Below are positions 8,411-15,900 of a DNA stretch of 37,172 nt, one piece after another. The DNA is from Myxococcales bacterium (GTDB lineage Bacteria; Myxococcota_A; Polyangia; Palsa-1104). The notes beneath the pieces are model-generated. The model saw only the letters and a program-made list of their open reading frames with translations, had not been told where the DNA came from and did not search any database. Where the stretch lies: NCBI GenBank assembly GCA_028287105.1, contig JAQBQH010000350.1:1-37172 (forward strand). The letters run 5' to 3'. Positions within the stretch are counted from its first letter, which is position 1; each line of letters begins with the position of its first letter. The position numbers and the translations under genes are program-made.

Positions 8411-8890
8411 TCAGTCGTTGAACAAATTGTCGATATCGTCGTCGGAGATCTCGCCGAGGACCGGCGCGACATTGCCCGACGCCATCTTCTTGACCAACGC
8501 GTCGAAGACCTTGGCGAGCTCCTCCGACGCCTTCTTGACGCGCAGGCGTACCAGCCCGAGCGACGAGCGCGTATCGAAGAGCACCACCAGGATCGCGCGT
8601 TGTGCCACGAGGGACAGGTGGATGTTGGTCTTCTCGCCCTCGTGGAATTGCCCCGAGAATTCCTTCTCGGCCAGGAGCTTGGCGATGCCGCCGGTGGCGG
8701 CGACGTTACCGGCGAAGAGCGACGACAAGGAGGTAACGTCGAGATGCTCCGTATTGCCGGCGCGGGCAATCTCTTGCCCGTCCTTGTTGATCACCAGAAT
8801 GGCGATCGAGTTCGAGTCTCGCTGGAGCCGATCGCAGATCGCTTGGATCTGCAGCTGCTCCTCCTCGAACATTACGACCTGCGTACCCAT
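8411..8890 (-). CDS. mglB: MglB, roadblock/LC7 GAP of MglA
   Basis: A 159-aa roadblock/LC7-fold protein. In Myxococcus a dimer of MglB stimulates GTP hydrolysis by MglA and keeps it from the lagging pole. The sequence shows the family features: N-terminal helix (MFEEEQLQIQAICDRLQRD), strand AILVINKDGQEIARAG, and the conserved SLSSLFAGNVAATGGIAKL segment. The acidic tail is DDDIDNLFND. Same length as Myxococcus MglB. SD CAGGAGCG lies a few bases before ATG 8890. Order mglB–mglA as in other myxobacteria. A separate promoter lies between recR and this gene. Confidence 0.97.
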   Translation of the reverse strand: MGTQVVMFEEEQLQIQAICDRLQRDSNSIAILVINKDGQEIARAGNTEHLDVTSLSSLFAGNVAATGGIAKLLAEKEFSGQFHEGEKTNIHLSLVAQRAILVVLFDTRSSLGLVRLRVKKASEELAKVFDALVKKMASGNVAPVLGEISDDDIDNLFND

Positions 8891-8920
8891 CGCGGTGGCG
8901 CTCCTGTGTCCGGTCGTCGA

Positions 8921-8949
8921 TAGTTATCAGATTCCCGTCGAAAAATCAA
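8921..8949 (-). promoter_or_regulatory. sigma-70-type promoter of mglBA
   Basis: Reading the reverse strand: TTGATT (8949–8944), 16–17 bp, then ATAACT/TAACTA (8927–8921), about 31 nt before the mglB ATG and right after the recR stop. The -35 agrees at 4 of 6 and the spacing is ideal, so mglBA can be expressed apart from the dnaX operon. Confidence 0.55.
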
Positions 8950-8954
8950 CGGGC

Positions 8955-9548
<594 letters not shown>

Positions 9549-9555
9549 GAAGGTC

Positions 9556-9927
9556 TTAGAAGAGGCCCGGGATGTTCATGCCGCCGGTGACCGACTGCAT
9601 GGCGCCAGCCTGGAGCTCCTGCGCTTTCTGGATCGCCTGATTGATGGCGGCGATGATCAGGTCCTGGAGCATCGAGGGATCTTTCGGATCGATGCACGCG
9701 GGATCGATCTTGATCGACCGGACCTCGAAGCCGCCGGTGATGGTCACGCTGACCATGCCGCCGCCGGCCGCGGCCTCGACGACCTTCTGCTTGGCATCTT
9801 CCTGCGCCTTCAGCATCTGCTCTTGCAGCTGCTGCGCCTGCTGCATCATCGCGCCGAGGTCGAAGCCGCCGGGGAATCCGCCGCCACCGCCGCCTTCACC
9901 ACCACCACCACCTTGTTCTTCGCTCAT
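9556..9927 (-). CDS. ybaB: YbaB/EbfC nucleoid-associated protein
   Basis: A 123-aa member of the YbaB/EbfC family, small dimeric DNA-binding proteins encoded between dnaX and recR in most bacteria. The core LGAMMQQAQQLQEQML…VSVTITGGFEVRSIKIDP is diagnostic. It has an unusual N-terminal glycine/glutamate-rich tail (MSEEQGGGGGEGGGGGG) of about 20 residues before the core. ATG 9927 overlaps by four bases (ATGA) the stop of a 38-aa frame that fills the spacer to dnaX. Confidence 0.95.
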   Translation of the reverse strand: MSEEQGGGGGEGGGGGGFPGGFDLGAMMQQAQQLQEQMLKAQEDAKQKVVEAAAGGGMVSVTITGGFEVRSIKIDPACIDPKDPSMLQDLIIAAINQAIQKAQELQAGAMQSVTGGMNIPGLF

Positions 9928-10038
9928 TTTTGCACCGCTCGCTCATTCCGGCTCGGCGCGCCAAGTCGGCTCGCTGCACTCGCCTTCGGGGCGCGAAAGC
10001 CCCTCGCCTGCAATCGCTCGCTCATTTTTGCACCGCTC
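9921..10038. repeat. 20-bp direct repeats bounding a 78-bp spacer insert
   Basis: The 20-mer CGCTCATTTTTGCACCGCTC occurs perfectly at 9921–9940 and again at 10019–10038, offset 98 bp. Between the copies is a 78-bp segment with a small hairpin (GGGGC 9988–9992, loop GCGAAA, GCCCC 9999–10003). Removing one repeat plus the segment would leave dnaX and ybaB about 10 nt apart, the spacing expected in such an operon. It looks like an insertion or local duplication. Confidence 0.85.
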
Positions 10039-10040
10039 AT
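9924..10040 (-). CDS. 38-aa small frame coupled between dnaX and ybaB
   Basis: A short frame created by the insert. ATG at 10040–10038 overlaps the dnaX stop (ATGA), and its TGA at 9926–9924 overlaps the ybaB ATG (ATGA). The product starts MSGAKMSERLQARGF, continues RAPKASAASRLG and ends NERAVQK. It is basic and has no recognisable domain. It may simply carry ribosomes from dnaX to ybaB rather than make a functional peptide. Translation is inferred only from the double coupling geometry. Confidence 0.4.
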   Translation of the reverse strand: MSGAKMSERLQARGFRAPKASAASRLGAPSRNERAVQK

Positions 10041-11731
10041 GAGTTCTTCTCCAGGTCGTCGACGACGGGATCTTTCCACGCGCCGCCGAAGCGCTCGTCG
10101 AGCGCCTTGCGGGCCGGGTGCGTCAGCGCTTCCTGACGGCGCCTCTCGCGATCCTCGTCGGTCTTGCGCTCTTCGACTTCGATGAGGTTTTCCGTCGCTG
10201 CGACATGCTCGGCAGGGCCGACGATGATCTCGACGGCGAGATCTTCGCCCGTGACCTTCTTGAGCGCGGCGCGCAATTGCGGCAGCCGCTCCTTGAGGCG
10301 ATTGGCGGCGAAGTCCTTGTCGAAGCCGAGCGAGATGTGGACCGCGTCGCGCGCGAGCAGGCGCGACTGCGCGAGATCGGCGAGCAGCGGATCGGTGTCC
10401 ATGACCGCTTCGACCAGCTCGGTGAAGTTGCGCGGCGCGACGCGCTTCTGCGGCGGGGCCAGGGTGGGCGCAGGCGGCTGCGGCGGCGCCGCGTGCACCG
10501 TCGGCGCGGGCGGGCGCGACCCGCCGGCACCACCGCCATGGCCGCCCGACGTCGGGCCGGAGGAGGGCGCCGTCGTCACGCCTTTTTCCACGCGCGACTC
10601 GAGGGCCTCGAGCTTCGCGAGCAGGGAGCTGATCGGCTCGAGCGGCTCGACGCGGGTCAGCGCGATCAGGCCGACCTCGAGGACGAAGCGCGGCACCGGC
10701 GACTTCGACGCCTCTTCGGCCACCTTGGCGAAGCGCTCGAAGAGGAGCTCGGGGACCCCGGCGGGCGCCGACTTCGCCACCTCGACGAGGGCCGCCAGCT
10801 CCGACGCCGAGCAGTCGACGAGCGCGCCGGCGTCCTCGACGGCGGCGACGACGACCAGATCGCGCAGCTGACCCAGGAACGCATGCGCGAGCTGCGCCAG
10901 GTCCTGACCGCGCACGAACGCGGCGTCGACGAGCGACAGCGCGGTGTGGGCGTCCTTCTTCAAGATCGCCTGGCCCAGCTTGTCGAGGAGCGTGCGGTCG
11001 GCGACGCCGAGCACCTCGGCGGTTCCGAGCTCCGTCAGCCCGGCCGGCGTGGAAGCGATGACCTGATCGAGCAGCGACAGCGCGTCGCGCACCGAGCCGC
11101 CCGACTCGCGCCCGACCAGCGACAGCGCCGGCCGCTCGTAGGCGAGCTTCTCGTCGTCGAGGATCTTGGCCAGGTGCTCGACGATGCGTCGCTGCGGCAC
11201 CAGCTTGAAGTCGTAGCGCTGAACGCGCGACAGGATCGTCGCCGGGAGCTTGTGCGGATCGGTCGTGGCGAACACGAACACGGCGTGCGGCGGCGGCTCC
11301 TCGAGCGTCTTGAGCAGCGCGTTCCAGGCGCCGCCCGAGAGCATGTGCACTTCGTCGAGGATGTAGACTTTCTTCTTGCCGCGCACGGGGGCGTAACGGA
11401 TGGCGTCGCGCAGCTCGCGGATGTTGTCGACGCCGTTGTTGGAGGCGGCGTCGATCTCCTGCACGTCGACGGAGGTGCCGGAGGTGATCTCCTTGCACGC
11501 GTCGCAGACGTTGCACGGCGTCGCCGTGGGGGCGTTCACGCACGAGAGGCACTTGGCGAGGATGCGGGCCGCGGTGGTCTTGCCCACGCCGCGCGCGCCG
11601 GTGAAGAGGAACGCGTGATGGAGGCGCCCCGAGGCGATCGCGTTGGTCAGCGTCTGGGTGACGTGCTCTTGACCGACGATCTCGTCGAAGGTCTGAGGAC
11701 GATACTTCCTGGCTAAGACCAAATAGGACAT
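10037..11731 (-). CDS. dnaX: DNA polymerase III subunit gamma/tau
   Basis: A 564-aa clamp-loader ATPase that loads the sliding clamp and bridges polymerases in the replisome. ATG 11731 gives the family's standard opening MSYLVLARKYRPQTF; an upstream in-frame extension into the spacer is not expected to be coding. Walker A is FTGARGVGKTT (Lys 51). The zinc module has Cys 61, 64, 73, 76 and 79. The Walker B region is KKVYILDEVHMLS and the sensor region is FVFATTDPHKLP. A Pro/Gly/Ala-rich linker (about residues 400–450) leads to a tau-like C-terminal domain. I saw no obvious slippery A-run for a gamma frameshift, but did not check every codon. No Shine–Dalgarno is visible. It lies 36 nt after the SRP RNA gene. 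Confidence 0.97.
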   Translation of the reverse strand: MSYLVLARKYRPQTFDEIVGQEHVTQTLTNAIASGRLHHAFLFTGARGVGKTTAARILAKCLSCVNAPTATPCNVCDACKEITSGTSVDVQEIDAASNNGVDNIRELRDAIRYAPVRGKKKVYILDEVHMLSGGAWNALLKTLEEPPPHAVFVFATTDPHKLPATILSRVQRYDFKLVPQRRIVEHLAKILDDEKLAYERPALSLVGRESGGSVRDALSLLDQVIASTPAGLTELGTAEVLGVADRTLLDKLGQAILKKDAHTALSLVDAAFVRGQDLAQLAHAFLGQLRDLVVVAAVEDAGALVDCSASELAALVEVAKSAPAGVPELLFERFAKVAEEASKSPVPRFVLEVGLIALTRVEPLEPISSLLAKLEALESRVEKGVTTAPSSGPTSGGHGGGAGGSRPPAPTVHAAPPQPPAPTLAPPQKRVAPRNFTELVEAVMDTDPLLADLAQSRLLARDAVHISLGFDKDFAANRLKERLPQLRAALKKVTGEDLAVEIIVGPAEHVAATENLIEVEERKTDEDRERRRQEALTHPARKALDERFGGAWKDPVVDDLEKNS

Positions 11732-11761
11732 GCGCGAGTTTTGGTCTCTCGATTCGAGGGG

Positions 11762-11854
11762 AAAAAAGGTGGCTCCGGGCACCCGCGCCGCTGACTACCG
11801 TTGCTCCCTTCCGGGCCTGGCGGGGTTCGTCGGCTTTGCGTCGCCCAGAGCCAC
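11762..11854 (-). ncRNA. ffs: small SRP RNA (4.5S-type)
   Basis: On the reverse strand the conserved apical domain is readable: GCCAGGCCCGGAAGGGAGCA with GGAA tetraloop and the symmetric Ffh-binding internal loop. Terminal strands GTGGCTCTGGG (from 11854) and CCCGGAGCCACC (to 11768) pair to close a single long hairpin of about 87 nt. Six T follow at 11767–11762, a natural 3' end for the transcript. The RNA works with Ffh in membrane targeting of nascent proteins. Position directly upstream of dnaX is common in bacteria. Exact ends are approximate by a few bases. Confidence 0.95.
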
Positions 11855-11879
11855 AAACTTGTTAGCACATAACGAGCGG

Positions 11880-11964
11880 CGGAGAGAGAGGGATTCGAAC
11901 CCTCGGTACCTTGCGGCACACACGATTTCCAATCGTGCTCCTTCGGCCTCTCGGACATCTCTCC
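11880..11964 (-). tRNA. tRNA-Ser(GGA)
   Basis: Class II tRNA of 85 nt on the reverse strand. Acceptor GGAGAGA pairs with TCTCTCC, discriminator G. The anticodon arm is CACGA–TTGGAAA–TCGTG with anticodon GGA (reads UCC/UCU). It has a long variable arm, and the T arm is GAGGGTTCGAATCCCTC. CCA is not encoded (CCG follows). Confidence 0.96.
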
Positions 11965-11976
11965 TGATGCGTGCAG

Positions 11977-12065
11977 CGGAGAGGGAGGGATTCGAACCCC
12001 CGGTACCCTTGCGGGTACACCTGATTTCGAATCAGGCGCAATCGACCAGACTCTGCCACCTCTCC
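11977..12065 (-). tRNA. tRNA-Ser(CGA)
   Basis: Class II tRNA of 89 nt. Acceptor starts GGAGAGG, and the anticodon arm is CCTGA–TTCGAAA–TCAGG with anticodon CGA (reads UCG). The variable arm TACCCGCAAGGGTA forms a stem. Discriminator G, no encoded CCA. Its 5' end is only 4 nt after the tadA stop codon, so it must be cut out of a tadA-containing transcript or have a promoter inside tadA. Confidence 0.96.
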
Positions 12066-12069
12066 AAGA

Positions 12070-12522
12070 TCAAAGCTTTCTGAGCTCGGCGAAGAACCTG
12101 GTCAGCAGCTCTCCGCATTCCTTCGCCAGCACCGACTGCTCGACGACCACCCGATGATTCAGCCGCTCGTCCTCGAGCAGCCGATACAGCGTCCGCACCG
12201 CGCCCGCCTTCGGGTTGTCGCATCCATAGACGACGCGCTCCACGCGGGCGTTGACGATCGCGCCCGCGCACATCGGGCAGGGCTCCTGCGTGACGTACAA
12301 CGTCGCGCCGACCAGCCTCCACCCGCCCACCGCCTGAGAGGCTTGGCGGATGGCGATCATCTCTGCGTGCGCCGTCGGATCGGCGGCACTCTCGCGGCGA
12401 TTTCCACCGCGACCGACGATCTTCCCGTCGACCACGATCACCGCCCCGACGGGGACCTCACCGAGCGCGGCAGCTTCCGCCGCCTCGGCCATCGCCTCCC
12501 GCATGTACTCCACTTCACTCAT
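12070..12522 (-). CDS. tadA: tRNA-specific adenosine deaminase TadA
   Basis: A 150-aa zinc deaminase that converts A34 of tRNA-Arg(ACG) to inosine so it can read CGU, CGC and CGA. Zinc/catalytic motifs: HAE (His 52, Glu 54) and PCPMC (Cys 82, Cys 85), with TQEPCPMC where TLEPC is usual. The N-terminus SEVEYMREAM aligns with the bacterial TadA start, supporting ATG 12522. A second ATG at 12504 has a GGAG just upstream and cannot be excluded. The frame is sandwiched between tRNAs, 2 nt after tRNA-Arg(ACG) and 4 nt before tRNA-Ser(CGA). It therefore has no room for its own leader or Shine–Dalgarno if it starts at 12522. Confidence 0.97.
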   Translation of the reverse strand: MSEVEYMREAMAEAAEAAALGEVPVGAVIVVDGKIVGRGGNRRESAADPTAHAEMIAIRQASQAVGGWRLVGATLYVTQEPCPMCAGAIVNARVERVVYGCDNPKAGAVRTLYRLLEDERLNHRVVVEQSVLAKECGELLTRFFAELRKL

Positions 12523-12524
12523 TG

Positions 12525-12598
12525 CGCGGCCAGAAGGATTCGAACCTCCGACCCTCGGTTCCGTAGACCGATGCTCTATCCAGCTGAGCTATGGCCGC
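12525..12598 (-). tRNA. tRNA-Arg(ACG)
   Basis: Class I tRNA of 74 nt. Acceptor GCGGCCA pairs with TGGCCGC, discriminator G. D arm is GCTCAGCTGGATAGAGC; the anticodon arm is TCGGT–CTACGGA–ACCGA with anticodon ACG; T arm is GGAGGTTCGAATCCTTC. A34 is the substrate of TadA, whose gene follows after only two bases (CA). CCA is not encoded. Confidence 0.97.
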
Positions 12599-12612
12599 AA
12601 AATCTATCGTTG

Positions 12613-12699
12613 CGGAGAGGGAGGGATTCGAACCCTCGATACAGTTTCCCGTATGCCGCCTTAGCAAGGCGGTGCCTTCGGCCTCTCGGCCACCTCTCC
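12613..12699 (-). tRNA. tRNA-Ser(GCT)
   Basis: Class II tRNA of 87 nt. Acceptor GGAGAGG pairs with CCTCTCC, discriminator G. The anticodon arm is CCGCC–TTGCTAA–GGCGG with anticodon GCT (reads AGC/AGU). Long variable arm; T arm is GAGGGTTCGAATCCCTC. No encoded CCA. A perfect hairpin lies 3 nt upstream of its 5' end. Confidence 0.96.
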
Positions 12700-12702
12700 C
12701 AT

Positions 12703-12722
12703 AGAGGACGCATTCGTCCTCT
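12703..12722 (-). other. perfect 8-bp hairpin before tRNA-Ser(GCT)
   Basis: AGAGGACG, 4-nt loop, CGTCCTCT. In the direction of transcription it is followed at once by the tRNA and not by a T-run, so it is not a standard terminator. It may be a processing signal in the tRNA precursor. Confidence 0.6.
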
Positions 12723-12769
12723 TCGCGCATGTCACTATTCGATTTTCACGTAGCCGAATTTCGCAGTCT

Positions 12770-12855
12770 TGGCGGAGGAGGAGGGATTCGAACCCCCGGG
12801 ACTTTCATCCAGCGGTTTTCAAGACCGCCGCCTTAAACCGCTCGGCCACTCCTCC
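12770..12855 (-). tRNA. tRNA-Ser(TGA)
   Basis: Class II tRNA, 83 nt plus encoded CCA (12772–12770). Acceptor GGAGGAG; the anticodon arm is GCGGT–CTTGAAA–ACCGC with anticodon TGA (reads UCA, and by wobble other UCN codons). It is the only tRNA of the cluster with CCA in the DNA. It is first in the transcript, 19 nt after a promoter. Confidence 0.94.
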
Positions 12856-12874
12856 AACGCGAAAACGGATGGTC

Positions 12875-12903
12875 TCTTTAGCAAGGCATCTTCTGCTTGT
12901 AAA
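12875..12903 (-). promoter_or_regulatory. promoter of the tRNA–tadA–ffs cluster
   Basis: Reverse strand: TTTACA (12903–12898), exactly 17 bp, TAAAGA (12880–12875). Both boxes resemble the sigma-70 consensus, the spacing is ideal, and the first tRNA starts 19 nt downstream of the -10. Confidence 0.65.
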
Positions 12904-12918
12904 GCGAATTTCGGCGTA

Positions 12919-12948
12919 CTGCCAAGGGTCTTTGTACCATGGTATGAT
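12919..12948 (+). promoter_or_regulatory. extended -10 promoter of the zinc-ribbon/TPR gene
   Basis: TGG followed by TATGAT (12943–12948) is an extended -10. CTGCCA at 12919–12924 could serve as -35 with 18 bp spacing. The ATG lies 18 nt after the -10, leaving a leader of about 11 nt without a clear Shine–Dalgarno. It is divergent from the tRNA promoter. Confidence 0.5.
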
Positions 12949-12966
12949 TTCGCCCGCTGACCTCCC

Positions 12967-15900
12967 ATGAAGATCACCTGCGAGCGCTGCAGCGCCCAGT
13001 ACGACCTGGATGAGAACCGTATCCCGCCCAGCGGGATGACGATGAAATGTCCCGCGTGTCTGCACCAGTTTACGGTGCGACGGGGCGGGTCCACCGCGGC
13101 GGCACCGCCGCCGCCGCCGCCGATCGCCCTGGCGCCGCCGCCCAAGAAGAGGGAGATCGAGCTCTCCACTTATGGCGACGACGAGGGACCGACGCCGCTG
13201 CCCGACGCCGCCCCAGGCATGGTCGCGCCCGATCCGGACGAGATCGACCTGCCGGCGCCGAAGGACCACTTCACGCCCGATCTACCGGCGCCGAAGGCCC
13301 CCTCGCGCCGCGTCGCGATCGCGCCGCCCAAGTCGCCGTCGATCCCGGCGATGGCGCCGGTGCGCAAGCCGCCGCCCTTGCCGATCGAGCCCGAGCGCAC
13401 GCGTGACGACGGCATGATGTCGATCTCGCGCGAGATGGGCCCCGGCCCCGACGAGATCGATCTGCCGGCCCCCGTCGACGTCAGCGGACGCGACATCATC
13501 GATCTGCCGGCACCGCGGTCGATGGGCGCCAGCCCGTCGCGGCCGATCGAGCTCATGGACGAGGACAGCGACCTCCTGGCGCCGAAAGATCGGCTGCCCC
13601 AGGTCGGCATTTCGCTCGACGCGCCCGATTCGGACGACATGCCGTCGACGCCGCGGCTCGGATCGCTCGACCGCGACGACGACGACGACGGCGCCGGCCC
13701 ACCAGCGCTGGACCTCGACAACATCGACGTGGTCGCGCCCAAGCTCGATGTGCCGGAGCTGCCGGCGCCGCGTACGGAGACGACCGACGTCGCGCCACGA
13801 GCCGAGACTCATGACGTCGCGTTCAAGGGGCCCTCGATTCCGCCGCCGCTGCCGGCGCGGAGCGAGCCGCCGCTCACCGCGGTCGCCAAGGCGAAGATCG
13901 CCAAGGATGCCAGGGATGCCAAGACCGCCACCGCCGAGGCGGAGGCCGAGGCTGCCAAGCCGCCGCGCCGTCGCTGGGGTCGCACGCTGGCCGCGGTCGC
14001 GGGGCTGCTACTCCTGCTCGGTGGTGTCGGTGTGGCGCTCGGCGTCTTTACCGGCGTCGGGCGCGAGCTCTTGCACGGCAAGCCGGACGCCGATCTCGAG
14101 CAGAAGCTGATGTCGGCCAGGAAGCAGATGGCCGACGACACCACGGCCTCCTATCGCACCGCGGTGCTCGGGTTGGGGTCGCTGCTCGAGGGCGATTCGC
14201 CGTCGAGCGAAGCGGCGGCGCTGGCGGCGCAGGCGCGCCTCGGTCTGGCGCGGCTCGGCCAGACGTCGGAGCTGAAGAACGCCGATACTCTGCTGGCGAA
14301 GCTCGCCGGCGACGAAAAAGCGCAGCAGATGCCCGACCTGTTCAAGGCACGGGCGCTGCGCTCCACCGTCGGTGGCAACTGGAACGACGCGCGCACGAAG
14401 CTGAACCTCGTCCTCGCCAAGGCGCCCGCCGACGCGGCGGCGCTGGTCTATCTCGGCTGGACGGAGCTCGGGGCCGGCGACGCGGCGGCGGCCGACAAGG
14501 CGTTCGCCAAGGCGCTGGCGTCGGAGCCGACCCGCGCGGCCGCGCTCTACGGCGACGGCGTGGCCAAGGAGCGGCTGGGCGACGTCGCCGCCGCGCACGA
14601 TCTCTATGCACGCGCGCTGTCGCGATCGCCGAGCCACTTCGGCGCTGCCGTCGGTGAGGCGCGCACGGGTCCCAAGGCCAGGGAGTCGGGCAACGAGGTG
14701 CAGGCGCAGGTCGCCGAGCTCATCGAGAAGCGCAGCGCAGTGGCGGCGCCGAAGGAGCTGGCCGATGCGTGGGCGACGGTCGGCATGCTGGCCGCGCGCG
14801 AAGGGCGACGCGACGAAGCCGAGGATCGGCTCAAGCGCGCGCTCGCCCTCGACGCCGACAATGTGGCCGCGCGCGTGGCGCTGGCGCGCGTTCAGTGCGA
14901 TCTGGCCAAGTGCGCGGATGCGATCGCGCCGCTGCAGAAGCTGCTGGCCGCACAGCCGAAGAATCTCGATGCGCGGCTGGCGCTGGCGCGCGCGCAGATG
15001 GAGACCGGCAGCCTCGAGGACGCCAACACGACGATGGCGCCCGTCATCAAGGATGCGGCCACGAATCCGGAAGCGCTGTTCCTGCGGGGACGCATGATCC
15101 TGGCCTCGCCGCGCGCGGACAAGGAGCAGGCGATCGCGCGCTTCAAGGAAGCGATCGCTGCCGATCCCAAGTTCATCCCGGCGTACGTGGCGGAGTCGAA
15201 CACGTTCGCGGCGCTCGATCGCGCCGACGAGGCGGTGGGCGTCTTGCAACAGGCGCAGCAGCAGGCGGCCGACAGCCCCGAGCTCATGATTCAGCTCGGC
15301 GAGGCCTACCTGACGCTCGGCAAGCCGATCGACGCCGAGGCGAGGTTCCGCGCGGCGCTCGAGAAGAACCCGGAGGCGCGGGCGGCGCGCATCGATCTCG
15401 GTGCCGCGCTCGAGGCGCAGAACAAGCTCGACGAGGCGCGCGCGCAGTACGATCGCGTCGCCGGCGAGGACGCGAAGTTTCCCGGTCTGCTCGAGCGGCA
15501 GGCGCGGCTGGCGGTGCGGCAGAATCGCAAGGCCGACGCCGCCAAGCTGTTCGACGAGGCGCTCAAGCAGGGCGTGCCGACGCAGTCGCTGCGACTGGCG
15601 GCGGGCGCGTTCTATCTCGATCCGACGATCGCGCGGCCCGACGATGCGCGCAAGCTGGCCGAGTCGGTGATCAAAGAAGACGAGCGGTCGGCGCAGGCGC
15701 ATCTCTTATTGGCGCGCATGCAGCTCGAGGCGGGGCGTCCCGAGGAGGCGCTGCCGGAAGCGCGGCGCGCGGCGACGCTGGCCGATCTGCCGGAGGCGCA
15801 CCTGACGCTCGGTCGCGTGCTCGAGGCCATGAGCAAGCTCGATCAGGCGATCGCCGAGTACAACCTGGCGCGCCGTCCGCCCGTCGAGGGCGAGGCGCAG

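Noticed and set aside
12935-12944. TACCATGGTA palindrome as an operator
   Set aside because: A single 10-bp palindrome overlapping the extended -10; no second copy and no linked regulator, so not enough to call.
13099-13125. GCC/CCG runs as a microsatellite or repeat element
   Set aside because: They encode the Ala/Pro-rich start of the linker in the zinc-ribbon/TPR protein and need no other explanation.
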